Assembly: GCF_052857255.1 (NCBI RefSeq)
Contig: NC_135505.1
Location: 40,881,864 to 40,945,863, forward strand
Length of the DNA stretch: 64,000 nucleotides
Direction of reading: 5' to 3'
From: Amblyomma americanum
Taxonomy: Eukaryota > Arthropoda > Arachnida > Ixodida > Ixodidae
Shown: positions 10,118 to 21,954 of the stretch, in pieces
How the letters are laid out: each line of letters begins with the position of its first letter
Position numbering within the stretch: position 1 is the first letter of the stretch
Made by a program: the position numbers and the translations under genes
The notes under the pieces: generated by a model
Database searches by the model: none
What the model was told of the DNA's origin: nothing
What the model saw: the letters and a program-made list of their open reading frames with translations, nothing else

Positions 10118-12790
10118 ATGGTTTCATGCTCACCACAAAATACAGTCATTATCCGTATGTCATTACGAGCCCCTCACTTCCCTTCTCTTTTCTTCTCAGT
10201 TGCAGTCTGCAATGCAATCTGGCAGTCTTCTGGCAATCTGATGCCATATGTAGCGTAAGAGGGCTCTCACGCAGCATCCGTCCTCTCTACGTGTCCGATC
10301 GCGGTTCCCGTGACACTTGCGGTAATGTCGGGCATATTTTTTCCGCCGCGATAGACGACGGCGGTGGTCTGAACCCTGTTAAAGTTACACTCTTAATCGC
10401 GTAAATTGTATCTGTGCCTTTATCGGTCTTTAACTTTTACATCGAGGTATGCACTTTTAAATAATGTGCTTTATTCGTTTGCAACTCAAATTAATTTATA
10501 CTTGTTCACGAAGATTACAACTGACATTTAAAGGTATATGGCTCCTGTATACCTCAAGCAGTTTCCCCTATATCTATTCGAGTTTGCGCCCTATACGTTT
10601 AAGTTTAAGAAAAGAGGGCGAGAGTTGCATAAATCGGCGAGGAGGACGCTCAGCGCCGGTTCAAGCGGCGGAGGTGGGTGTTCGCGTTTCTTCGCTAGGG
10701 GAGAAACTCCGCGCTAGCTTCACGGAGAAAACTCCAGCCCCGGTTCCCTTTCGGTTTTTTTCAAGTGTCACCCCACTGATACACCGTGGCGCACGTGTTG
10801 CTCATGCTGGGCGTTGTGTGTTTGTTAAGCCCGTCAGGTGCAGAAACATTTGCGGTGTTTTACGCTATGAGCAGTAATGCGACTACAACCGGTACACAAG
10901 GTTGTATGCACCCCCGACATCGCCGAGGAGCGTACTGGATGCCACTACTGTGATACAGACCCAGCAACCACAACATAATCGCCAATCAATCTCATTAAGT
11001 GAAGTTCCTTTATGCAGCAGTTGTATTCCAGATTGTGTGCCGTGAGAAGCCATGTTGCCTTGTGTATACGGAAATTATGTCTCCTAGAAGCAGGAAATTC
11101 CAAATTTACACTTCCTCCGTGTTTTTATTTTTGTTTTCGCCTGCAGTTGACAAACTTATCCTTTGTCCTCGTAGTACGATTTTTATTTCAAGTGCACTCG
11201 TTTATAGCTTCTGTCGCTAAAGATAGAAACGCTGCAAGGTACGTTTCAGGTAGGATGCTTTGAATGATGTGGTCTTTTGCGGTGCTGTTTGTACCAAAGA
11301 CGTGTACTAAAGACGTTTGTACTAAAGATTGTTTTCACATAGCAGTCAGGCGCTCACGCCTGACAAGGGATGGGAGATCATTCTTCTATCTGCGACTCAT
11401 GTCTCTCACCTTCCGCCCTCCCCGTGTCCTGCTCACCCTTATCGCGTTTTCGCGAGCGCAGTCAGGAAAACATGCTGGAATAAAGTGATCGACTTAAAAG
11501 TGTGCTCTTTCACTTAACAACCGAGGCCACGGCAGCAATACAAAATGTTTTTTTTTCAAATGCGGTTCGCCGAAGCACAGTAGCAGATATTGCGCACACG
11601 TGCCATCTCTTTGTTACCTTTACCGTAAGAAAAGGAACACAATCTTCTATCTGTGGCCTCTGCTCATCTGCAGGGCTAATCACACTTCGGCGGGAACATG
11701 GCTGTGCGTGGCCACTCTCGCTGGAGTGCCATTGCACCTAACGCTGTCAAGAATCACTGCAGTGACACACGAAGAGTAACCTTGACGTGGTGCTTCGTGT
11801 CATCTGCCCCTTTGCACGAGTTTTCTACCAACTTGGTCGCAATGGCACTCCGCATGCGCGCAGCCACGCAGAGCCATGTTCACGCTCTGTGTGATTGACC
11901 CTTTCCTGCGTCTTAAGTTTACTCCTGGCTCAAGTGTTCGAGAGCGGAGAAACCTGCAGCTTAAAAACTGAACTGCGATATGCATCTTCGAAGCAAAATA
12001 ATCCAGATGATCAAGTAACGCATCGTAATTAACAGTTTAGAGGCGTCCAGATAGGATTTGTTGAGTTTGAAAGAAAAGAAGCGGAACTTCATGAACGCAT
12101 ACACTAAAAATCAATTTTCTTGTCCAATGAAAGTCATATTTGTTCTTTACGAAAAATGGTGTTTTTTAAGAAGCCTGGCTGTTTATCCGTTAAAAGAAAA
12201 ATTAGGCAATGAATTGAAAGGCCTCGAAAGCCCGCGGTCAGCGGTTGCTGTGGGGCGCGTGACAATATTACTATTATTTGATTTTTCCTTTTTTAGTTGA
12301 CCAAAAACTTCACTAGAGAAAGAATTTAATAGAATTTTGAAATGTTTTAAGGGGAAGAAGAAAGGTAGAGAGGTTGGCCGGAAGTAAGGTTACTACTGCC
12401 TTCTACTCCACTTACGGGAAGGGGTAGAGAAAGTGAAAGGAGAGTGAGAGTGCTAATGAAGGATGATTATTTAATAATACAATGTATTCTCTTGGCTGGT
12501 CTCTAAATTACTTTAATAGCAAGATGTCGTCTTATAAAATTACAATATTCCTGTACCTGCTGACTTTCGTCAGTTTCCTCACCTCGTCCACCTGTCCTTA
12601 TACTTTTTCTCTGGGAGTGCTTAAAGCTAGTGGGTGTAAAGACAAAGAAACAAACAAAACCTCGTGCTTGTGGCCACAGGTTTCGTAACATTAATGGGGT
12701 AGTGTCTTTCTCAGAGGCATCCACTATTACAACATTCTGTATAGTTTCTAGTTCTGTAATGTCGAAGAAAGTGTAATTAACCTAGGAGGA
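10118..12790. other. Unassigned sequence
   Basis: No recognisable gene. 10620-10800 is moderately GC-rich with several GAGGAGAAAACTCC-like blocks. 12345-12470 (gaagaaaggtagagaggttggccgg onward) looks like a dispersed repeat, perhaps a LINE untranslated region, but I cannot place it. Open frames in the interval, such as 10464-10877, show no motif. Confidence 0.45.
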
Positions 12791-12903
12791 TAACGACCAT
12801 TTATGCAATGACGACTACTACAGGTATTGCACTTGATTACAGGTATTACACGGTGGGTTGTGATATGGTCGGTAAGCATGGAAATTTTACTGACACCTAT
12901 GTA

Positions 12904-12990
12904 GCTGAGAATTGGAGGAAGCAGAAGTGGTTCGCCATCTTCCGCACAGCCGCCCCGCGGGCTGGAGTAGTTCTGCCCCTAATTGCCAGT
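12904..12990 (+). repeat. 5' LTR remnant of gypsy 1
   Basis: Aligns by eye with 17842-17925 over some 80 bases (GCTGA..., a shared AGAAGTGGTTCGCCAT-like block, then GGCTGG...TTCT). The same block at both ends of the gypsy relic is best read as LTR sequence. Confidence 0.5.
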
Positions 12991-13204
12991 CATGAAATAT
13001 TCTGGACAAATCTGATGGAGGGCTTCGTTCGCTTCCAGACTCGCGTGGGCGAAAAACCTGCACGGATTACAACCGGGTCCACCAGAGCCGTGGCCTCGTG
13101 GAGCGTCCCCTGTATTAAGAGTCTTTTAGGGCTCCCATAAGGGAGGCGCAGCCTTGGTGATAAAAACCGGCTGCCACAACGGCTGAGAGCAGGCTCCAGG
13201 TGCA

Positions 13205-13640
13205 AAATCCTGTGCGATGAGCCGCGGACACCTCCGTCGTATCATGACGAAGTATTCGAGGACGTTGAGGATTGGGTGGAGACCTTCAAGCGTGTTACCT
13301 TATTCAGCGACTGAAGAGGTGTCTTTAAGCTCCACAACGTCTATTGCGTGCTTGGAGAATGGGAAAGCGAGCAGAAGCAGCGTTACACTCGTAGAACCAA
13401 CGACAAAACTATGTGAGCATGCATCTCGAGGATATGACCCGGATTTTCAAGCACATGGACTTTTGTATTACGGAAGACAAGAAACTTCGCCATTTTTAAC
13501 GTGGTGACAAGTAAGAACTCTTGGCGAGAGAAGCCTGCGGAAGACCGCACACTTTGGTCGAGTTTGTGGTCGAGGTGGCCACTATGGAAAAGACGGGTGA
13601 ACGAAGACTCTGCCAATACAATCGCGACTTCAACGCCTTA
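13205..13640 (+). pseudogene. Gypsy 1 gag fragment
   Basis: Fragments in shifting frames show a gag-like stretch: a PPSY...DVEDW..TFKRV block near 13225-13300, followed by LHNVYC near 13330. This is the pattern of tick gypsy capsid proteins, in which a disordered start leads into an (E)DVEEW helix. The frame is lost after about 13640. No zinc knuckle is visible. The gag would form the particle shell that packages element RNA. Confidence 0.5.
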
Positions 13641-14394
13641 GGGCCTGACGTCTTCTGAATGCCTCTGGGGAGCAGCGCCACCGTTTTATGCGAGCTGATG
13701 AAGTCCGTCGTCATCGAGGAACTCCAGGCCCTCCGGATGCTTTGCAGGACGCCATCTTTTTTCCCTGAGTAAGGTCATCCGTGACTAAGTGTGGCTGGCA
13801 GTGCAACACCAAGTTTCTGAGGTTCCCACCAGATTGATGCAAGGTCCAGGTACACGTGTCTCCTACACCATGCCTTAGTCTACGACAGCAGTGCCATGAC
13901 TCCAGTAGTGCGTCCGTTGGATCCCACTCGTGACCCATCTCCGCAAGCCTACCAGCAGGCGCTAACGAGCGAAGTGTTGCATGCTTCGAATCACTGACCC
14001 CTCAGCTACCACAGTGGCGATTATGATAACATCTACAGGGCGTGCCCGTACACCGCGAGGGCCTGCGTCTTGTCACATCGGACTACCCCTGGCCTCGGAT
14101 TGGCGGACCACCACTTGATATAGCATCTCACCTGTCGACGCCAAAGAATCGCATCATGTCCGGCCACCAAGAGGCTGCATCTCCGTCGCCGATGCACTAC
14201 CGTTCTCCAAGCTCTATTGAAACTGGAACCTGCAACAGTCGCCGTTCTTCCAGTACACGCCGGGAATACTTATCCCAGCGGCCGCAGGAGGCAAGGCGCT
14301 GACGTGTGGACATGTGAATATCTTTCAACGCTATGACGATGATACGAATATATTTTTCTGGGAGAAACTAGAGTCTGCAGCTGACGCACTGCCT

Positions 14395-14620
14395 TTCATT
14401 TGAGCATAGCAATCGATGGAGTAGACGTGACCGCCTTGGTGGATACTGGTGCCGATTATTCCATGAGGAGCCCTTCTCTCACTCTAGAATTGCACATAAT
14501 TCTGACGCGGTGCTCAGGACCGGAATTCGCACTGCTAGTTATCACCGTATCTCCCCTACCGGTAAGTGCACCGCCGAATTCGACATCCGTGGTTTTATGC
14601 ACGTCGGTGAATTTTTAACC
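14395..14620 (+). pseudogene. Gypsy 1 retropepsin fragment
   Basis: Contains ALVDTGADYS, the active-site motif of retroviral-type aspartic proteases, preceded by the usual strand (IAIDGVDV). The frame stops at 14618. The protease would mature the gag-pol polyprotein. Confidence 0.7.
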
Positions 14621-15369
14621 GTCCCTTAGCATTCGAGGGCCTTGACCCTGCGCCTCGACTTTCTGCAGACAAAGTGCTCTTTTGCTGAGGATGCATGGGC
14701 CACGTTTTCTACGAAACAGGCCGTGGCACTCACTGGCACATATGGTCCGCACATCACCACTCTGCATCTTGTTGACGACCACCCCGGTGTCACCCCTTTC
14801 GAGTGTGCAGGTTCTCCTCACGAAAGATTTATTCCATTACTACGTGGGAATCACAGATGGCCACCTACCACTCCTGCTTGAGGAGTGAGCAGCCGTCGCT
14901 CGCAGGCTAGTCCAACAATAAGGCGGTTGTGCCAGAGCCCTCTTTATGAATTTTGCCAATAATTTGCAGTTCTTCGCAAGGGCAGAGCTGTCGCCTTTCC
15001 TGCACAGCTTTGCTGTGCTTCGTCATGAGCGCGCCCCGGAGGCAAGTCCTCAAAACCAGGCAGCACCACGCCCCACCCTTCCGGCCTTCAAAATCAATTT
15101 GGACTTCAAGCGTCTTCTCTCGTCTCTTCTCAACAATTTCGCAAATTGCTTTGCCACACGCTGCAAAGTCGGTCGTACTCCTGTCACGAAGCATCGCCAT
15201 ATCCCATACCGCGTTTCCTCGACGGAACGCAAAGTTATTAAACTGCAAGTCGACTAAGTGCCCGCCGACGATGCTATCCAGCCGTCGACAAGCACTGGCC
15301 ATTACTACTGGTTCTCGCCAAGATAAAAAAAAAACTCATTAGGTGAAACGTTGGTAAACGAAAGCCGCA

Positions 15370-16650
15370 CACCGTGAAAAAAATGAGGTTTATGCTCTCC
15401 CCAGGATTGATGACGCGCTCGACAGACTGCGTGATGTCATGTGTGTCTCCTTAGATCACAGAACCTCCTACTGGCAGATATAGGTAGATGACAGATACCG
15501 CGACAAAGCGGTTTTTTGACGCCCGGCAGTGCATACGAATTTAAAGTGATCTTGTTTAGTCTTTGCTCGGCACCGGCCACGTTCGGACGCCTGTCAGGCA
15601 CAGTTTTATCTTTTCTGAAGTAGCAGTTGTGCCTCATGTACTTGGGCAACGTCATCATTTTCCAGTCTTCTTTGCACTAACAATTAGAGCGGCTGCGCAC
15701 AGTGCTCCAAACGCTCAATGTGTGGAACTTACGATCAAGCCTGAGGAATACCCTTTCGGTCTTTAGGAACTTCGCTTCCTTGGACATGTTGTCAGCGCCC
15801 ATGGCGTTCTCGTGGAGACCACAACAAGACCACTGACACCTCCGGTTTTCTGCCACCAATACTTTTTGGCGGTTTTTGGGCCTCCGCTCTTAGTATCGAC
15901 TTTTTACCCAAGATTTTTTGAGAACAGCTCAACACGCAACAGCGCTGACTGGAGACGGCACACCCTTCTATTGGGGAACCAAGGAGCTCCGCCGCCACCT
16001 ACAAACTACACCGATAGGCAGCGATTTCGATGAAGCTGCTGCAACACAAATACACACTGGTGACAGCAACGTAAGCCATGGAGAGCTCCTGGTGCACTGG
16101 CAGGAAGACGCCGAACAAGTCACAGCATACGCAAAAGAAGAGTTTCACAATCCGAATGCAAAAATTGCATGACTATGAAAGAATGCCTTGCGGTACTCTG
16201 GGTCATCAGCAATTTTCGACCATGCCTCTACGGAAGACCCTTTCGCGTTGTCAGTTGTGTTGCGTAGTCACTCGTTATGCTGGCTAGCCAGCCTTAATAA
16301 GTGGTTTTTTGGGAAAGAAAATGGCGCAGTATCTGTCTCATATATCGTTGGACACCTGAATCGCGCCGTAAGGAAAGGGATAAGGAAGGGAGTGAAAGAA
16401 GAGAGGAAGAAGGAGGTGCCTGGGGATCTTTAACGTGCACTGACATCGCACAGCACACGGGCGCCTTAGCGTTTTTCCTCCATAAAAACGCCAGCCTTAA
16501 ACACACACATGTCTGATGTGGTTGGCGAGGTACAGCCTTAGTTTACAGGAGTACGTTGTTACGACCGTGTACAAGCCGGGGCGGAAGCAGCAAGGTGCGG
16601 ACTGATTATCACGCGCAACCGAGGACCTGGTTTCCCCGGAAAGTGCGCAG
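15370..16650 (+). pseudogene. Gypsy 1 reverse transcriptase and RNase H
   Basis: RT blocks appear in successive frames: LPRIDDALDRLRD near 15400, SYWQI near 15470, SAPATFGRL near 15570 and a degraded LMYLGNVIIF (normally YLDDV) near 15640, so the catalytic aspartates are lost. FLGHVVSAHG lies near 15780. RNase H follows: FYWGTKEL near 15970, an altered start of the domain near 16050 and SLCWLASL near 16275. There the SINE interrupts. Sequence after the SINE (16501-16640) continues with VVTTVYKPGRKQQ-like codons, the end of the RNase H region. Nothing here could be expressed. Confidence 0.75.
16287..16500 (-). mobile_element. tRNA-derived SINE (type 2 tail) nested in gypsy 1
   Basis: SINE on the minus strand, 16298-16489, bounded by GCCAGCCTTAA at 16287-16297 and 16490-16500 (11-bp target duplication, though part of the right copy may overlap SINE sequence). 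On plus it begins with the ggtttttTGGGAAAGAAAATGGCGCAG block, which is the 3' end of this SINE type. The tRNA head is missing, so it is 5' truncated. The same body occurs at 37980-38261 and 51908-52190. Confidence 0.75.
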
Positions 16651-16699
16651 GATTTCTCTTTCCTTGGTGCTCGTAGCGCAACCAACTAGGCGCAGCTTC

Positions 16700-17930
16700 A
16701 AACGGTGGACCCGTTTTAGCGCCGCTCATCGCATACCCAGAGGGCTGCTATGGTAATGTCCCGCGTGTTTTCATTCCTCGGGTGCAATCTTTCACCCTTA
16801 GAAGTGCGTGCTCTACCAAAGTAACTTTTAGATCATAAAAAGGCGATTGTTGCGACCCAGTATCTTCAGCGCTTCCCATCATGAGTTTCTTCCGGCCACC
16901 TGGGAATAAGTCGGACCTACGTTAAAACATGTAGCGACTGCGAACGCCACCAGTCGCTGCCCTTAAAACCCGCCGAATTTCGACACACCGTAGTGCCTCT
17001 GAAGACGCCTTTACATAAATTGGGAGTGGGCATACCTCGTCTTCTCCTGAAGTAACCCACTGGAAATCGTTAGGCTACTTTCGCGACGGATTATTTCGAC
17101 GTAGTACGCCGAGATATCCATCCATGCCAACGGGACTGCTGTCGAAGCAGCCGCGTTTTTTTCAACTATCTACTGCGTCATGACGCTCCTGTGCTCATCA
17201 TTGCCGACCATGGAGCAGCTTTTGCGGCCAGCTTAACACAAGCTGCACTGAATATGACGCACAGCATTCATAGATGTGCGACGGCTTACCACCCATAAAA
17301 AATGGCTTGGAGGAATGACTAACCAGGAAACAAGCCAACATGATTTCGATGTGCGATGGAGTATAAAAAATGGGACCAAATTTTTCCAAGCTTAACATTC
17401 TCTTACAATACGGCCCGGAAAGAGGCGATGCGGCTCACACACTTCTAGCTTGTCTTCGGTCAGAATGTCAGAGGTTTCAGAGTGTCCTCGGTCGTCTAGC
17501 TATATCTTCAGTGGATGATATGTTGCCCGTCGACCCTGTGTGTGGTAGTGAGCGCCTGACCTCAACGTCGCCGCTTTTGTTCAGCGTGCTTAAGAAACAC
17601 CTGAACTGGCGAGGCAGTAAATACACCAAGAAGAAACGTAGACACCGGCGGCTACTACCCCGGACGGCGATTTGTACCAGGGAGCCAGGCGACCGCCCTT
17701 CAAAATGTACTTGAGGCTCGATGCCGTTTGGTGCGTGTTTTGATACTTTTGGAAAACCCTCACGCGCCTTTTCTTTTGGCTTTTTGGTCTGTCAGACAGG
17801 CAACATTGATGCGATGCTGCCGAAGAAGGAAAAATTACACAGCTGATAAGTGCAAAAAGCAGAAATGGTTCGCCATGTTCACACGCTCGCTTGGCTGGCT
17901 GGCGTTCTTCCTCTGCTCCCGATAGACTGC
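16700..17930 (+). pseudogene. Gypsy 1 integrase
   Basis: Fragments include a CSDCERHQ-like second half of the HHCC zinc finger near 16930, TDY near 17085, a degraded catalytic core with ADHGAAF near 17200, CATAYHP near 17280 and FSYNTARKEA near 17390. A DMLPVDP-like tail sits near 17520. All are frame-shifted. In a live element this protein inserts the cDNA. Sequence after about 17720 leads into the 3' LTR remnant. Confidence 0.65.
17842..17925 (+). repeat. 3' LTR remnant of gypsy 1
   Basis: Partner of 12904-12990. The two share an AGAARTGGTTCGCCAT block and the following GC-rich segment. Too decayed to set exact limits. Confidence 0.5.
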
Positions 17931-18269
17931 CATTAATTATTCGTCACAATATCGCCTTCACATATTCAGCGTTAACGGCATTTAGGCTGACCCATACATA
18001 AGATTGGTCGGAGGAGATCTGTAACATTTCGATAAGTCTGGAGTATGTGACGCGCTGCAGAACTAGCAAGCATAAAGACAAAAAAAAAACGAGTTCTTTA
18101 CACTGAAATTGTACCAATGAAAACATAATACCAGCATAATGTGCCGTGGGTATAAAAAAAAGGACAACATAAACGAGAGATTACAAACACGCAGTAATTC
18201 AAGAGCATTTTGTGTGCACATGTACACATAAAAAACAAGAACGCGCAGAAGCGCGGAACAATACTTTTT

Positions 18270-18735
18270 TGCAGTGGCAATAGCTGTGGGAGTTTCGGAG
18301 TGCATTACGCTTCCCTGGCCGGCGAGACGCACCGTGGACACGCATGAAAGCGGACGCTTTCCTCCTTCTCCACGGGCGAATAGCCAGATGGTCTGCTCGA
18401 TAGCCGGAGAAAGACTTCAGCGAGCCGCGACAGCGAGAGGATGCAAGGTAAATTCCTCCTATCTTCTCTCTTTTTTTGTCGCCATCTTGCCCCGTCAGCC
18501 GCACGACCAAGCCAAACGGCAAGGGCCGCAGATTCAGCCTCCAGCAGCCAGCCGTTTTGGGAGAACCCAATAAACGTTTGGCCCCAGGCAAAGCGTCTTG
18601 TTCCGTGATTTGTTTATTTCGCATTTCCGCTGCGCCGCATTGAGAACAGCCGCGCGTGGTGTGCGATACCGGGAGTTCAGAGTTCACGGCCCAGACCTCA
18701 AAGGAGGCTCAGCGGCCTGGTAAGAACCCCCAGAA
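18270..18735 (+). promoter_or_regulatory. GC-rich LTR-like or promoter-like block
   Basis: A GC-rich island between AT-rich flanks. It has a CT-rich stretch, an AATAAA in ACCCAATAAACG (near 18568) and ends with CTGGTAAGAACC, a good splice-donor match. Such a poly(A) signal plus downstream GT-rich sequence would fit a solo LTR. I found no partner copy in the window and no clean TG...CA limits, so a host promoter with a first exon is also possible. Confidence 0.3.
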
Positions 18736-18739
18736 AGCC

Positions 18740-19732
18740 TAGCTATTCTTTATTATGTCCGCTAATAGTACCTGCTTCAATTTATGTGGGTCTCTTTACA
18801 TAACTATGCCACTTCGTAAATTCTACGGTTAGCACTGCAGCCGCAAGCTGTAGCGGATATCATCAGTAACTATGCAATTGGAGGTAGGCTTACAAAAGCT
18901 AAGAAATGGTCAGTGAGCAATGTATGTCTGGCCAAGAGTCTACGGATGAACACCTGTTATGCATTATGTCACATCTCTTTCTAGCTACAATTCATAAGGA
19001 AACTCCAGCTTGAGAATAAGAGCACACGGTGGCTTATTCAATTCAGTTCCTAATATAAAACTTCTGTCTTCACTGCGCATATAGCGCACTCATAACATTG
19101 TGGTTGGCACCTGCATATGCAGGGAACTAGAAAAGAACCCAGTGGTATATAACTGACGCCCATGGCAACCCATCTTCAAATCTACAAAATAATCAGTTAG
19201 GATAAAAATTCCATCACACTGCTGATTTTACCCTGCCACCTCCAAGAATATTTTGTGAGGCTAAGAGAAACAATGTGTCCTCGGCTGACCTTGTGGTTTC
19301 TAGGGATAAGTAAATATCAGTGATTATTAATGTCTGGGTTCTATAGACAAGTTAAAAATGATGGTAGAAGGTTGCAAACAGCTTCGTAGGTGGGGTTGAA
19401 TACCTGCTAGCCTACATGTTAAAAAAGAAATGAGAAGTATCTTCACCCCACCTTTTGTCAGCAGGGCGATTGCGACGATTGCCGAGATAAGGAATCCGAC
19501 AGAAAGGACACGACACAGCAGCTGATCATGGCGCAGAACTCCTGCTGTCGAGCATCACTGCGTGTGAAAGATAAGCAAACTGCTAAATGTCGAGTTGAAA
19601 CACACACTCTATCATGCAGTCCGCAATGGAATTATCGTCACATGTTCTCCAGTTACCACTAAGAGCAAAATTTTTATATCGTATTTGTCGGCTCATAGGT
19701 TGACATTTTTTTCTTTATGAAATTCACGCTCT
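18740..19732. other. Unassigned sequence
   Basis: Balanced base composition, no frame over 60 codons with recognisable content, no repeat structure seen. Confidence 0.5.
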
Positions 19733-19740
19733 TCAAATTA

Positions 19741-19957
19741 GACGGCCGCCGTCATGATGGCGGAGTAGTTATGGCACTCAGCTGCTGACCAGGAAAACCA
19801 AGGTTCCATCCCGGCCGCGCGGACGAATTGTGATGGCGGCGAAATTCTAGACACTCGTGTACTGTGCGATGACAGTGTACGTTAAAGAACCCCAGGTGGT
19901 CGTCCCTCTTAACCTTTGTCGCTTTGGGACATTAAACCCTCATAAACAGAAACAGTG
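19741..19957 (+). mobile_element. Ruka-type tRNA-derived SINE
   Basis: Head with degenerate A and B boxes (AGTTATGGCACTCAGCTGCTGACC, then GGTTCCATCCC), then GTGTACTGTGCGATGACAGT, GTTAAAGAACCCCAGGTGGT and the CGCTTTGGGACATTAAACCC tail. Flanked by TCAAATTA at 19733-19740 and 19958-19965 (8 bp, extendable to 11 with one mismatch). This matches the tick SINE family Ruka as I know it; mobilisation is by a partner LINE. Confidence 0.85.
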
Positions 19958-19965
19958 TCAAATTA

Positions 19966-20590
19966 TACAACTCCGCACTATGTGAATTCTAATTATAATG
20001 GCGCGTAAACAATTCTACAAACGCAGCGAAAAAAGACTACGATCACAGGGACGAAGGCGCAGCTAAAGGCGTCCCTGTGCAGTGGTCACCTTCAACCTTC
20101 GCAGCGAAAAGTCTGCAGCATGTCGTTACTTTATGTCTGTCAAGATGTTCTTGCATGAGGTTGTCCCCACCAATCCTCAAGCAGTCAAGCGGGAGCAATT
20201 TCACACTGCAAATCCTTTATCTGTGAATGTGCTCGAAAACTGTTTTCAGGGTCTTGCACGCAATGTTCCAGCAAAAGCAATAGCAGGTTTCTTTCATGCA
20301 GCGGAGCAATCTCAAGCACTACAATGAATCGTGTTCGCAACAACAAATACCTCACTATGACTATTTATATTTGTCCGCTTCCTGCATCGCGCAGACCTAA
20401 AGTCTATAATTTCTCTAAACACTATGAACCAACTAGCTCAACCATATACTTCTGTCACTCTCAGTAAAAAATAAAACGCGGAGTGCTAAGCTTCCTTGCT
20501 TAGAGCATACATTTCCGGTGCCGTTTTATTTCGTGCTATGCTGCTTTTCTTTTCGTACCTACATAGACATATCATCTATATACTCTAAAG
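19966..20590. other. Unassigned sequence with one short inverted repeat
   Basis: CACAGGGACG at 20044-20053 and CGTCCCTGTG near 20070-20079 form a 10-bp stem with a loop of about 16 nt. A frame at 20082-20327 has no recognisable motif. Nothing else seen. Confidence 0.4.
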
Positions 20591-20599
20591 AAAGGTAAT

Positions 20600-20990
20600 T
20601 TTTTGTTACTGACCTTCAGGGTAGTAACCGCCCGTCACATACGTTACTATGTAGGTAGCAACTGTAGGTAGTAACTGCAAGGCAGTAACTGTTACGACCT
20701 CTGAGAGGTAGCAACAGCAACTACATCCAGTAACATTTTGTACACTTAGGGTAGTATCTCTGACCACTCTCTATGTACGAACAGCAACTACCCTTAGTAG
20801 CAGTTACTACCTAAGGTAGTAACAGCAACTACCTTTAATGTCAGTTTCTACTATGAAAGGTAGTTACAGCAACAAGCTCCAGCAATATTTACTACTTCTG
20901 AATGTAGTAACGGGGACTACCTTCAGTGGCGGTCGCTACATGCGAAAGTATCTACATAAACTACATATATCAGCATAGCAACCTTTACGT
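20600..20990. repeat. GTAGTAAC-rich, internally palindromic repeat cluster 1
   Basis: Many imperfect copies of GGTAGTAACAGCAACTACC in both orientations at irregular spacing. Each unit can fold on itself (GTAGTAAC/GTTACTAC or GTAGTTGC/GCAACTAC). The units are diverged, so the array is old or under no homogenisation. A second cluster lies at 21525-21715. Confidence 0.7.
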
Positions 20991-21524
20991 CTGGATAGCA
21001 GTAATAACAGCTTCCTTTGGCAAATGGCGTTGCTTTTTTGTTGGTGAAGTAAACCCGAATTTTTATGCTGAACAACATAAAGGCACTGTCCCATCGCTCC
21101 ACCACTTTGCACAACAACAATACGGCTTCATTTCGGTAAGATGCAGTATGAAGCTTATCGAAAAAACCAAAATCAACGCAAAAAAACCTCATTCGAGGCG
21201 AGAAGCTAACATTTATTAAAGCGGAATCATTACTAGCTGTTAATAACGCATAGGCGGGCACCACACGTGTGAGCAAGACCGCGTGGTTTGGGAGCGTACC
21301 ACCGGCGAATGTCCATGTGGGGGCAGCTTTTCCTGACTTTCGTATCAAACTAGTGACTCAGCCCTTCGTCCTACGCCTCTTGGGGTGATGTCATACGACA
21401 TTTCATTGCATACAGTTTGCAGGCTAGCTCCCGATGTGGAATCGAACCGCCGTTATATGTAGCTCCAGTCGTATGCCCTTCCCAGACTTTCGTTCCGGGT
21501 GTTGGCATATGATTAGGAGTCGCT
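20991..21524. other. Spacer between the two GTAGTAAC clusters
   Basis: No assigned coding content. The minus frame 20923-21348 overlaps cluster 1 and shows no domain. It may be the body of a foldback element whose ends are the two clusters. Confidence 0.35.
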
Positions 21525-21715
21525 TTTACTACCTCCGCTTCCGGTGAGGTGGTAACAAGGTAGTAGAAAAGTAGTAATGGTCAAGAAAGGTAACAGCAGT
21601 AAATACTACCTCTTTACTATCTCATGTCTCATGGAGGTAGTAGCAATGTTGTAAGAAGGTAATACAAAGGGCTAACTGTAAAAAGAAGTAAGAGCAACCG
21701 TTTCTTCTTTTCTAC
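21525..21715. repeat. GTAGTAAC-rich repeat cluster 2
   Basis: Again TACTACCTC, AGGTAGTAG, AAGTAGTAATGG and AGGTAACAGCAGTAAATACTACC units, in both orientations, ending near TTTCTACTACTTTTTCC. Confidence 0.65.
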
Positions 21716-21954
21716 TACTTTTTCCTGTAAGACGTAAGTGTAGCGTAGATGACCTAAACAAAGAAGCGCTACGCTGTGCAAACTACGTAGAGGAAGGCCA
21801 TATTTTGAAATTTCTTGATTTCCTTCAATTCTACCGAGTAATGCAGGGGCTTTTCTGCGATGCCTCTGTCGTTGACCCTCTTTCCCGCCTTTTTGAGCGA
21901 AAGCTCTATTTCTACATCTCTCACAAGGTCAGTCTCGATGCGCGTTTGACCTTG

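Larger units (their letters stand above)
12790..17960 (+). mobile_element. Degenerate Ty3/gypsy retrotransposon 1
   Basis: Plus-strand gypsy relic with LTR remnants, gag, protease, RT, RNase H and integrase in canonical order. All coding parts are full of stops and indels. A SINE (16298-16489) sits inside the RNase H region. Distances between domains are close to those of a full-length element of about 5 kb, so it decayed mainly by point changes and small indels. Exact outer limits cannot be set, because neither TG...CA ends nor a target duplication are visible. Confidence 0.8.

Noticed and set aside
10464..10877. 137-codon plus-strand frame
   Set aside because: Mixed composition, no motif, no splice or codon signal; spans a GC-rich patch that opens frames by chance.
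18199..18687. 162-codon minus-strand frame
   Set aside because: Runs antisense through the GC-rich LTR- or promoter-like block; no domain and no conserved start context.
20600..21715. CRISPR-like array
   Set aside because: Units are diverged, occur in both orientations and have irregular spacing; the genome is eukaryotic.
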